Positions 51,287 to 58,228 of a stretch of DNA of 64,000 bases are shown here, one piece after another (within the stretch, counting starts at the first letter, position 1; every line of letters starts with the position of its first letter). A program made the position numbers and the translations under genes. The notes under the pieces are model-generated. The model ran no database searches, was not told the DNA's origin, and saw nothing but the letters and a program-made list of their open reading frames with translations. This DNA is from Chryseobacterium phosphatilyticum (lineage in GTDB: Bacteria > Bacteroidota > Bacteroidia > Flavobacteriales > Weeksellaceae), in the NCBI RefSeq assembly GCF_002899825.2, contig NZ_PPED02000001.1:434001-498000 (forward strand). Reading direction: 5' to 3'.

Positions 51287-51520
51287 ATGAAAAAAGCAAT
51301 TTTTTACCATGCAGGATGTCCTGTTTGCACCAGCGCAGAAAATGATATCGTTAATCTTATTGGGTTAGAGAATGTAGAAATCATTCATTTAGGAAATGAT
51401 AGAACAAAAATTAGGGAAGCTGAACATGCCGGAGTACAATCTGTTCCTGCTCTGGTAACCCCCACAGGAAATGTTCTTCATATTAATTTTGGAGCATCTA
51501 TCGAGGACGTAAAGAAATAA
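51287..51520 (+). CDS. Small thioredoxin/glutaredoxin-like protein
   Basis: A 77-residue thioredoxin-fold protein with the redox pair C11-P-V-C14 in FYHAGCPVCTSAEND and the cis-proline in VQSVPALVT. It is short, without signal peptide, resembling a glutaredoxin-type fold. It starts 6 bases after the DHDPS-family gene and ends the operon, followed by a strong terminator. A redox role tied to the operon chemistry, or repair of the cupin or regulator, is only a guess. Confidence 0.8.
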   Translation: MKKAIFYHAGCPVCTSAENDIVNLIGLENVEIIHLGNDRTKIREAEHAGVQSVPALVTPTGNVLHINFGASIEDVKK

Positions 51521-51536
51521 TCATCTTAATTATGTA

Positions 51537-51566
51537 AAGACGGGACAATTTTTAGTCCCGTCTTTT
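51537..51566 (+). terminator. Terminator of the cupin operon
   Basis: Perfect 10-bp stem AAGACGGGAC/GTCCCGTCTT with a 8-base loop and a T-run. Confidence 0.9.
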
Positions 51567-51640
51567 TTGTGCATGTTACTAAAAATGCATCCGGTAATGG
51601 ATTTTATTTGATTTTTAAGTTTTTCTAATAGCAGAAAAAG

Positions 51641-52147
51641 TTAAATAGTTGCATTTCCTTCAATGCCATCAGAGTTATTGGTTTTATTTCCCGTAATGGC
51701 GGACGCAACAAAACTAAATAAGCTTACGAGTTTACCGGCTTTGGTATCCCAATAATAAGTTTCTTTAGGTTCTACACGAATAATGGTCACATTCGGATCA
51801 TCTTTTCCATCAAACCATGCATTGGCCAATGGAGACCATTTTTCTTCTATGGTAGCCTTATCTTTATACACTGAGGCTTCCCCATATACGGAAAGATACT
51901 GGGCATCACTATTGTTCATAAAGAAGAGCTGAACCCTGCGATCCTCTTTTATTTCAAAATTTTTATTGCTGGTTCCACTGCTTATAAACCAGAGGTTTCC
52001 GCTGTTATCTGTTTCCTGCAAAGACATGGGTCTGGAGTTAACAGGTGCAGTATCCAGCTCGGTGCAAAACATACATATTTTTGCTTTTTCTGATAATTCT
52101 TTGATCTTTTTGATCGCATCGAGATGTGTTAAATTTTGTGTTGACAT
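51641..52147 (-). CDS. FMN-binding split-barrel (general stress protein 26-like)
   Basis: A 168-residue protein of the pyridoxamine 5'-phosphate oxidase-like split-barrel group. The segment KICMFCTELDTAPVNSRPMSLQ and the strand GNLWFISSGTSNKNFEI match the general stress protein 26 subgroup, as does the late YWDTKAGKLVSLF. These proteins bind FMN or a related flavin and are induced by stress. It is monocistronic. The C-terminal ~20 residues (after SAITGNK) are low complexity. Confidence 0.88.
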   Translation of the reverse strand: MSTQNLTHLDAIKKIKELSEKAKICMFCTELDTAPVNSRPMSLQETDNSGNLWFISSGTSNKNFEIKEDRRVQLFFMNNSDAQYLSVYGEASVYKDKATIEEKWSPLANAWFDGKDDPNVTIIRVEPKETYYWDTKAGKLVSLFSFVASAITGNKTNNSDGIEGNATI

Positions 52148-52648
52148 AGTGCTATTATTTAAGTGATTGGTTTATGAAAAAAGATTCTTGTATAGAAAAT
52201 TATACTGGTAGAATCAATGATATTTAGTAAAATATTCAAATACCTGACCAAAAGAAATGAAAGTGTGGTATGTACTATGAAATTTTTAGAAAATTAATTA
52301 GCCTGAGCCTGTCAGTTTTGAAGGATAGGTACGTATTATAAAATAGGGTGGCAGGAAGAAATAAGAATATTTTGTACATCAATTACCATCATTAATCTTT
52401 TTTTGTAGATCATAATCTTCCATTCATAGCTATTATTTTTAAGTGCTTATCTGTTTGTCCAAATTTGATATCGGAATACATTGTGATTGATATCTTTATA
52501 TCAGGATGTAAAATGCACAGTTATAAAGGCTACAAATCCTTTGTATTAAATTAGATTCAAGAATGATAGAATCTCAAACGAATTGTAAGTGTACAAATAA
52601 ATAATATATTGAATGTGGTTGGTTTATTATTCACATGTTGAATAATGC
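52148..52648. other. Gene-free 500-base stretch
   Basis: No convincing reading frame, tRNA-like fold or promoter is visible. The plus-strand terminator at its right end (52649) is therefore unexplained unless a short RNA ends there. Confidence 0.5.
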
Positions 52649-52685
52649 CAGGCTTAAGACCTCAGATCTTAAGCCTGTTTTATTT
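52649..52685 (+). terminator. Plus-strand terminator without an upstream gene
   Basis: Perfect 11-bp stem CAGGCTTAAGA/TCTTAAGCCTG with a 7-base loop, followed by TTTTATTTTTATA on the plus strand. In the minus direction the tract is weak, so it fits a plus-strand transcript better than the minus-strand SMR gene just to the right, though it may serve that gene too. Confidence 0.7.
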
Positions 52686-52704
52686 TTATATATGTTTATT
52701 TTGA

Positions 52705-53022
52705 TTAAAATATTTTGAGACCTACAATTCCCACTACAATCAGTAATGCAGACAACAATCTAAAAATATTTGCAGAGTCCTGGAAGAACAGAACCCCAAC
52801 CAATAAAGTTCCAACAGCTCCTATTCCAGTCCAGACTGCGTAAGCTGTTCCAATAGGAATACTTTTCTGAGCATACCAGAGAAAACCTCCGCTCACGGTC
52901 ATACATGCTACTGAAAACAGAATCCATGTCCATTTATTACTTTCCGGTTGTTGGGAAAGTTTAAGTCCCAATGGCCAGCCGATTTCAAAAATTCCTGCGA
53001 TAACAAGTGCAATCCAGTTCAT
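52705..53022 (-). CDS. SMR-family exporter (SugE/Gdx-like)
   Basis: A 105-residue four-helix inner-membrane protein. I chose the start MNWIALVIAGIFEIGWP, which matches family N-termini; a start 7 codons upstream is open but adds an odd basic stretch. The essential Glu is in helix 1 (A-G-I-F-E-I-G-W). The second helix has G-G-F-L-W-Y-A, and helix 3 AYAVWTGIGAVGTLL. The W in helix 1 (G-W-P) is more like the SugE/guanidinium subgroup than EmrE. Acts as proton-coupled exporter of guanidinium or quaternary cations. No riboswitch is evident upstream. Confidence 0.88.
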   Translation of the reverse strand: MNWIALVIAGIFEIGWPLGLKLSQQPESNKWTWILFSVACMTVSGGFLWYAQKSIPIGTAYAVWTGIGAVGTLLVGVLFFQDSANIFRLLSALLIVVGIVGLKIF

Positions 53023-53267
53023 ATTTTTAATTTTAATAATCATTTTATAATAAGAATTGGTCTATTGAAAGTGATGATTAATCTCTTATCCCACATTTCA
53101 TCCTGTAAAATTACTATTACCTGTCTGTTGTTAATATTTTTAATAAAGTGACACCGTAAAAGTAAAGGATAGAACGTAGCAAATCGCCAACGAAACGTAT
53201 TGGGTATCAAAATCAAAATTAGTGCTTGGGATATGGTTTAGTATGAGTAAATTGCGGTTTAAAAACT

Positions 53268-53300
53268 AACAGGAAGTAATTATTTCCTGTTTTTCTTAAT
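53268..53300 (+). terminator. Terminator-like hairpin in the mug leader
   Basis: Stem AACAGGAA/TTCCTGTT with an 8-base loop and a T-rich tail ends 11 bases before the mug start codon. It could end a short upstream transcript or attenuate mug. Confidence 0.5.
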
Positions 53301-53310
53301 TTTAATTTTT

Positions 53311-53811
53311 ATGCTAAAAGATATTATCGCCACCAATCTCAAAGTGCTTTTTTGTGGTATCAATCCGGGGTTAAAATCAGCAGATGATGGTCACCATTTT
53401 TCAGGAAGAAGCAACAGGTTTTGGAAAGTTCTATATCAATCAGGTTTGACGCCTTATGAGATTGAAGCGGTAAACGACAATGATATTTTAAAATTCGGAT
53501 ATGGTTTGACGACAGCTGTAGCAAGAGCGACCTCCCGGGCAGACCAGCTTTCAAAAGAGGAGTTTGATGAATCGCTTGAAAGTTTTAGAGTAAAAATAGC
53601 AGAATTTCAACCAAAATATGTTGCCTTTCTTGGTAAAGCAGCTTATCAGGCATTTTCCCAAAAGAAAGAAATTGTATGGGGACCACAAACAGAAGATTTT
53701 TGCGGTATCAAAGTGTGGATTTTGCCTAATACAAGTGGTTTGAATCGGGGTTTCTCTCTTGATGATCTTGTCACTTCCTACCATGAATTTCATAAAGCTA
53801 TTCAGGAATAA
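53311..53811 (+). CDS. mug: G/U mismatch-specific uracil-DNA glycosylase
   Basis: A 166-residue Mug/TDG-family enzyme that removes uracil or ethenocytosine from G:U and similar mispairs. The catalytic N-x-G region is FCGINPGLKSADDGHHFSGR, with the catalytic Asn in GINPG, and the C-terminal substrate loop is ILPNTSGLNRG (N-x-S-G-x-N). Both are normal for Mug. It converges with the alkyladenine glycosylase gene at 23 bases, so two base-excision enzymes lie back to back. Confidence 0.93.
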   Translation: MLKDIIATNLKVLFCGINPGLKSADDGHHFSGRSNRFWKVLYQSGLTPYEIEAVNDNDILKFGYGLTTAVARATSRADQLSKEEFDESLESFRVKIAEFQPKYVAFLGKAAYQAFSQKKEIVWGPQTEDFCGIKVWILPNTSGLNRGFSLDDLVTSYHEFHKAIQE

Positions 53812-53833
53812 TGAAAGTCTGGATAGGTACAGG

Positions 53834-54439
53834 TTATATTGTATTGGGTTTGCTTACATACTTATTTCCCTTCACAAAAAATCGCCACGGTAAAAGAGCA
53901 TCTTCCTGTGCGTAGGCAACCCCTATGCGGGGACTTGCTATTACCTCATCCGGATTGTATATAATGCCTTGATCTTCAATCCATATTTCATCTCCGGTAA
54001 GATCTTTTTTATTGAAAGACTTATCAATTCCTAATGCTTTAGCCAAAGATCCCGGGCCGGAGGAGATTGCAGCTTTAGAAACCTGCATTTTTCTCCTGTC
54101 TTCCATGATTTCCTTCCCTACTAAAGGTTCAACAGCCCTGATTAATACGGCATGTGGTTCATCCTTTACCGAGGAAACTATATTGAAAAGATGATGAATT
54201 CCATAACATAAATACACATAAGCGATTCCGCCATGATCATATAATGTTTCTGTACGGTTTGTACTCCTGCCTCCATACGCATGGGAAGCTTTATCATATA
54301 CACCAGAATAAGCTTCTGTTTCTACAATGATTCCAGCCGTTTTTTTACCATTAATCTCTGTGAAAAGAATTTTCCCCAGAAGATCCTGTGCCAGAAAGAG
54401 CACATCTTGATTAGCATAATAGGAGAGAGGTAGTTTCAA
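53834..54439 (-). CDS. DNA-3-methyladenine glycosylase (AAG/MPG type)
   Basis: A 201-residue alkyladenine DNA glycosylase, which excises 3-methyladenine and related lesions. Family signatures: GIIVETEAYSGVYDKASHAY (the Glu of V-E-T-E-A-Y is the catalytic base), GGRSTNRTETLYDHGG and VYLCYGIHHLFNIV. The length is normal for bacterial members. There is no adjacent ada or alkA. It stands alone on the minus strand. Confidence 0.95.
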   Translation of the reverse strand: MKLPLSYYANQDVLFLAQDLLGKILFTEINGKKTAGIIVETEAYSGVYDKASHAYGGRSTNRTETLYDHGGIAYVYLCYGIHHLFNIVSSVKDEPHAVLIRAVEPLVGKEIMEDRRKMQVSKAAISSGPGSLAKALGIDKSFNKKDLTGDEIWIEDQGIIYNPDEVIASPRIGVAYAQEDALLPWRFFVKGNKYVSKPNTI

Positions 54440-54563
54440 ATCTATAGTCTTATGAATTTTTAAATCTAATATTTTTTGTAAATATCTAAATATTTAATAA
54501 AGAAGAATATTTCGGAATAAAAAAGGTACCACAAAAATTAAAATTTCATTAAACAGTGACTAA

Positions 54564-54582
54564 TTTGGCATACGCATTGCTT
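54564..54582 (+). promoter_or_regulatory. Sigma-54-like element, unit A
   Basis: TTTGGCATACGCATTGCTT has GG-N10-GC spacing with TTGGCA at -24 and TTGCT at -12, a near-consensus sigma-54 promoter. Predicted start near 54592. Confidence 0.55.
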
Positions 54583-54591
54583 TTTTTATAG

Positions 54592-54670
54592 AAGAATATC
54601 ATTTTACACCACTATATAAAAAATATTGGTTTTGACACTTTATTCCCCGGAGAGATTCGGGGGTTTTTTA
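54592..54670 (+). ncRNA. Candidate small RNA, unit A
   Basis: The stretch runs from the start predicted by the sigma-54-like element to the hairpin at 54645-54668; it is about 78 nt with no reading frame. It contains the ACACCAC word that also occurs in unit C. Confidence 0.4.
54645..54668 (+). terminator. Terminator of unit A
   Basis: Stem CCCCG/CGGGG with an inner wobble pair, followed by six T. Confidence 0.75.
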
Positions 54671-54689
54671 TGCTGAAAAATAATTAATT

Positions 54690-54820
54690 GATCTTCTCCT
54701 ATAGATATGATTCCAGTCATACCCAACTTTGTATTTGCTTTTTATATTTGACCACTTGAAAATTTCATATTTCTGACAAATTACATTTTACCTCCTGATC
54801 ATGCGGGAGGTTTTGCTTTT
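54690..54820 (+). repeat. Unit B, degenerate middle copy
   Basis: TTTGCTTTTTATA (54734-54746) matches the -12 part of unit A, but the -24 GG positions (54725-54726) read AA. A GACCAC word and a terminator follow at the same relative places. It looks like a copy with a broken promoter. Confidence 0.4.
54790..54820 (+). terminator. Terminator of unit B
   Basis: Stem ACCTCC/GGAGGT with a 10-base loop and a T-rich tail. The arms match those of the unit C terminator. Confidence 0.7.
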
Positions 54821-54867
54821 TAGAAAAAGCTACCACAAAAATGAAGATTTCCTTAAATGGTGATCTA

Positions 54868-54886
54868 TTTGGCATATCCATTGATG
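54868..54886 (+). promoter_or_regulatory. Sigma-54-like element, unit C
   Basis: TTTGGCATATCCATTGATG has GG-N10-GA spacing, with the same GA variant at -12 as two beta-barrel promoters. Predicted start near 54896. Confidence 0.45.
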
Positions 54887-54895
54887 ATTTTAAAA

Positions 54896-54980
54896 CAAGT
54901 TTTTATTTACTAGTTTTTTTTAACACCACGTCATATAGTTTATAAATTTCATTTTAAAACCTCCTTCGGGAGGTTTTGAT
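54896..54980 (+). ncRNA. Candidate small RNA, unit C
   Basis: About 85 nt from the predicted start to the hairpin at 54956. An ATG at 54841, before the predicted start, opens a 34-codon frame across this region (starting M-K-I-S-L-N-G-D-L-F-G). A short peptide is therefore an alternative reading. Confidence 0.4.
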
Positions 54981-54981
54981 G
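54956..54981 (+). terminator. Terminator of unit C
   Basis: Perfect 9-bp stem AAAACCTCC/GGAGGTTTT closed by a TTCG tetraloop, an unusually stable hairpin. Confidence 0.8.
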
Positions 54982-55038
54982 TATAACATTGTGAATATAA
55001 TCATTGATGGAAACTGAAAAATAATATTAATTTATATA

Positions 55039-55257
55039 TTATTTAGGAAGAATCACACGTCTCATATTCAAGCTATGAAAGATGAATATTTTCTTTTCCT
55101 TTGCCATTCGTTGTAAAACTTCATTTCTTTCCTCAATTGACATATTGAGAATATGATCAAAAGCTCCGAAATTAACTCCGTTATTGCCCCCGTCTTTCTC
55201 ATGCTGGGCCCGTACAATTTCTAGTATTTGCTTCTCAATTTCTTCCTGATTTTCCAT
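55039..55257 (-). CDS. Small hypothetical protein
   Basis: A 72-residue protein starting MENQEEIEKQILEIVRAQ; an upstream in-frame extension of 26 codons is hydrophobic and unlikely. Helices at both ends flank a glycine- and asparagine-rich centre (HEKDGGNNGVNFGAF), and the C-terminal half (MSIEERNEVLQRMAKEKK) is charged and helical. It looks like a small winged-helix-like or adaptor protein, but no family is recognised. Monocistronic. Confidence 0.65.
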   Translation of the reverse strand: MENQEEIEKQILEIVRAQHEKDGGNNGVNFGAFDHILNMSIEERNEVLQRMAKEKKIFIFHSLNMRRVILPK

Positions 55258-55407
55258 GACGTAAAGATACAATGTTTGTAAGTGTATTCCTATAAATGAA
55301 AATTCAAAAGATTGGGTTGTGATCAATACCAGCACTTTTAATTATATTTTAAGTGAGTTCTAACGGTATTCTAATGCGCTAAAGCTATTATGTTGCATTA
55401 TTCGCCT

Positions 55408-55415
55408 TAATTTTG
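55408..55415 (+). promoter_or_regulatory. -7 element next to the start codon
   Basis: TAATTTTG fits TAnnTTTG. It ends 4 bases before the ATG at 55420, the same spacing as in the satD-like gene, so the mRNA is probably leaderless or nearly so. Confidence 0.55.
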
Positions 55416-55419
55416 CAGA

Positions 55420-55971
55420 ATGAAAATGGAAAAATTATTTACAGCGGTCTTCTTGTTATTTTTAATTGCCGGAAGTAGTCTGTTTAAAGCACAAATTAAG
55501 GGAAGTTCAGAAATAAAAATTGCCTACGGATTGGGAACAAGCACAGATTTTATAAATGCCTTCAGTACGATATTTACATTGGGGTATGGTCCACATGAGA
55601 AAAGAAATTCTGGTGCTTTTATTGTGGAATATCAATATGCAATAAAAGACAAATGGACCATTGGTACAGACTTAGTATATCAACAGATAACCAATGAGTA
55701 CTTTGATGCATCGGTAGAAAAATCGCATAATTATACTATTGCCATAAAAAGTGATTACAATTATGTATCAAAACCAAAATTTCGTATGTATTCCGGAGTG
55801 GGGCTGGGAATAACGTTGGAAAAGAGCAGAAATCCTTTACGAAGTAATTCACATTTTAATTTCCAGCTCACCGGATTAGGAATCAGATTAGGAGGCCAGC
55901 TTGGTGTAAATGCTGAACTTGGTTTTGGTTATAAAGGAATAGGAAATATAGGACTGGCTTACGATTTATAG
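55420..55971 (+). CDS. Outer-membrane beta-barrel protein
   Basis: A 183-residue protein (or 181 from the second Met at 55426). The signal peptide ends at Phe-Lys-Ala-Gln near residue 25. The mature chain alternates short beta strands: IKIAYGLGTSTDF, WTIGTDLVYQQI, FRMYSGVGLGITLE, LGIRLGGQLGVNAELGFG, ending GLAYDL. It is unlike the four paralogues at 19.5-23.3 kb in length and strand sequence, so it belongs to another barrel family. The terminator is shared with the convergent peptidase gene. Confidence 0.8.
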   Translation: MKMEKLFTAVFLLFLIAGSSLFKAQIKGSSEIKIAYGLGTSTDFINAFSTIFTLGYGPHEKRNSGAFIVEYQYAIKDKWTIGTDLVYQQITNEYFDASVEKSHNYTIAIKSDYNYVSKPKFRMYSGVGLGITLEKSRNPLRSNSHFNFQLTGLGIRLGGQLGVNAELGFGYKGIGNIGLAYDL

Positions 55972-56008
55972 GTAACAAGACGATCATTATGACCACATGT
56001 TTAATAAA

Positions 56009-56036
56009 AAAACCAGATAAACTGATATCTGGTTTT
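56009..56036. terminator. Bidirectional terminator
   Basis: Perfect 10-bp stem AAAACCAGAT/ATCTGGTTTT with an 8-base loop between convergent genes. Confidence 0.8.
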
Positions 56037-56042
56037 CTTATA

Positions 56043-58214
56043 TTACCTTCCTCCGGGAGGGCAATGTTCCTTTAAATATTTGGTAAACATTGTTGCCAGA
56101 TGCAGGAATGTTCCTTCCCCTTCACTGATGGAATGAGATCTGTTAGGATAAGACATCAGCTGAAATTGTTTGTTATACTTTACCAGCTCATTGATATATA
56201 CCTCTGTATTCTGGTAATGTACATTATCATCACCCGTACCATGAACTAATAGCAGGTTTCCTTTCAGATTTTTAGCATAAGCCAGGGGAGAACCTTTTAC
56301 AAAATCCTCTTTGTTTTCCTGTGGAAGCCCCATATACCTTTCCTGATAGATATTATCATAAAATAACTGATTGGCTACAGGAGCAATAGCAATTCCTGTT
56401 TGATAAATATCAGGATACTGCCCAAGAAGATTCAATGTGGAAGAGCCTCCGCCACTCCAGCCCCATACAGCCACTCTTGAAGTATCCACAAAAGGCCATT
56501 TTGCAAATAGAGCTTTTGCTCCCAGAGCCTGATCGCGGATATTCAGTTGCCCTATTTTCCGGTAGATAGATTTTCTCCACTCACGTCCTTTAGGTGCGGG
56601 CGTTCCCCGGTTTTCAAGGGAAACATAGATGTACCCGTCCTGAGCCATGTCACCTGTATATAAATAATCCCAATTGGCATAGAAGCTATCTGTTACAGTT
56701 TGTAAAGCGGGTTCTCCATATACCATGAAAAGAATTGGATACTTTTTATCAGGATCAAAGTTTTTAGGTTTTACCACCCAACCATCTAAAGTAATACCCT
56801 CCTCAGTTGTAATCTGGAAGAATTCTTTTTTAGCCTTTGCAGGATCTGCTTTCTCCGATTTCGTGGCAGCCACCAACTCCTTATGATTGGGGAGCGATAC
56901 GACAGCTCCTCCAGTATATCCATGGGTGCTGGTATTCGTAAATAAGGCAATCTTTCCGTTAGGAGAGATCGTATACTCATTAGAACCTGAATACGCTTTA
57001 GGAGTCAATCGTTCCGTCTTTCCTCCATTCATACTTACTTTATATAAGTACTTTTGCGTAGCATTATCCGGAGATGCCAGAAAGTAAATCTGCTTATTAG
57101 AGATATCAAAAAGCCGTGGTTCAATGACATCAAATGCGTCCTTTGTGAGAAGGGTTTCTTTACCATTCATATCTATTTTATAAATATGTCTCCAGCCGTC
57201 TTTTTCAGAAAGCCACAAGAATTCTTTTCCATTATCTATCCAGTCCCAGCCGGTGGGATCGTTGTTATTCCAACGTGCTTTTATATCAACCCAGGCAGGA
57301 TCTGTTTCTGTGTAAATAGTTTTACTGGTTCCTGATCCGGCATTCGCTACAATAATTTTACTTTCGTTTTGTTTTCTGTTCAATTGTTGAAGAATGACGG
57401 ACTTCGAGTCAGGTACCCATTCCATTCTTGGAATATAATGTTGTACTTCATCGCCTGTTATGTCTGCTTTCTTCGTAGATTTTGTCGAAACATCATAAAA
57501 CCATATGCTGCAACCCGAAGGATTTTCTCCGGCTTTCGGATATTCTACCGGAATAGTAAAAGAATACAGACTGTCAGTGTTATTGATCATCAGGAAGTTT
57601 TTAGTACCCCTTGCATCCAGTTTCCAGTATGCAATTTTACTTCCATCCGGGGACCACCTGAAACCGTCCTGAGTACCAAATTCTTCTTCATATACCCAGT
57701 CAAAAGTACCATTAATCATCCCATCTGTACCATCAATAGTGATTTTAGCAATCTGATTATTTGAAAGATCTTCAATATAAATATTATGCTTTGACACATA
57801 GGCCACTTTCTTACCATCCGGAGAAAACTTGGCAAACATAAGTGATGAAGCGGGCAGTCCTTTTCCAAGCTGTGTAAGCTTTTTTGCATTCTTATCGAAG
57901 ATCCAGTAATCTCCACGGGTATTATCCCTCCAGACTTTTTTGGTATTGGTAAAAAGCAATAAGCTGTTGTCAACAGGAGATATCTGGAAACTTTGGACTT
58001 GTAGAGGGGCAGCGCTTCCGGCAGGAATTAATTCATTGCTGTTCAGAAGTGTTTGCTCTGTTCCCGGATGTAAAAGGTCAATAATTTCAACTCCTTTTTT
58101 ACTCAATGAATAATAAGCATTTCCATCGGGGGTCCATTGCATTTTTTGTGCAGCTAATGGCGACAAACACAGGAAGTATAATGCAATGACAGTTATTTTT
58201 TTTATGTTTTTCAT
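56043..58214 (-). CDS. Dipeptidyl peptidase IV-type S9 peptidase
   Basis: A 723-residue exported S9B enzyme that removes X-Pro dipeptides from N-termini. The signal peptide ends at Ala-Ala-Gln near residue 23. An eight-blade-like propeller (about 30-480) carries the E-E-F region FDWVYEEEFGTQDGFRW, whose Glu pair binds the peptide N-terminus. The hydrolase domain has Ser587 in GWSGGGSS, Asp662/663 in HGTGDDNVHY and His694 in NRSHSI. It follows the aminopeptidase P gene by 14 bases, so one mRNA makes both proline-specific peptidases. Confidence 0.95.
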   Translation of the reverse strand: MKNIKKITVIALYFLCLSPLAAQKMQWTPDGNAYYSLSKKGVEIIDLLHPGTEQTLLNSNELIPAGSAAPLQVQSFQISPVDNSLLLFTNTKKVWRDNTRGDYWIFDKNAKKLTQLGKGLPASSLMFAKFSPDGKKVAYVSKHNIYIEDLSNNQIAKITIDGTDGMINGTFDWVYEEEFGTQDGFRWSPDGSKIAYWKLDARGTKNFLMINNTDSLYSFTIPVEYPKAGENPSGCSIWFYDVSTKSTKKADITGDEVQHYIPRMEWVPDSKSVILQQLNRKQNESKIIVANAGSGTSKTIYTETDPAWVDIKARWNNNDPTGWDWIDNGKEFLWLSEKDGWRHIYKIDMNGKETLLTKDAFDVIEPRLFDISNKQIYFLASPDNATQKYLYKVSMNGGKTERLTPKAYSGSNEYTISPNGKIALFTNTSTHGYTGGAVVSLPNHKELVAATKSEKADPAKAKKEFFQITTEEGITLDGWVVKPKNFDPDKKYPILFMVYGEPALQTVTDSFYANWDYLYTGDMAQDGYIYVSLENRGTPAPKGREWRKSIYRKIGQLNIRDQALGAKALFAKWPFVDTSRVAVWGWSGGGSSTLNLLGQYPDIYQTGIAIAPVANQLFYDNIYQERYMGLPQENKEDFVKGSPLAYAKNLKGNLLLVHGTGDDNVHYQNTEVYINELVKYNKQFQLMSYPNRSHSISEGEGTFLHLATMFTKYLKEHCPPGGR

Positions 58215-58228
58215 AGCGGTTATTTGAC

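Larger units (their letters stand above)
54527..54884 (+). repeat. Direct repeat, 54-base units 304 bases apart
   Basis: Positions 54527-54580 and 54831-54884 align without gaps at about 80% identity (11-12 differences in 54). Both start TACCACAAAAAT and contain ATTTGGCATA followed by CATTG, a sigma-54-like element. Five of the first seven differences would fall on third codon positions of a frame that is open only in the right copy. Confidence 0.7.
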
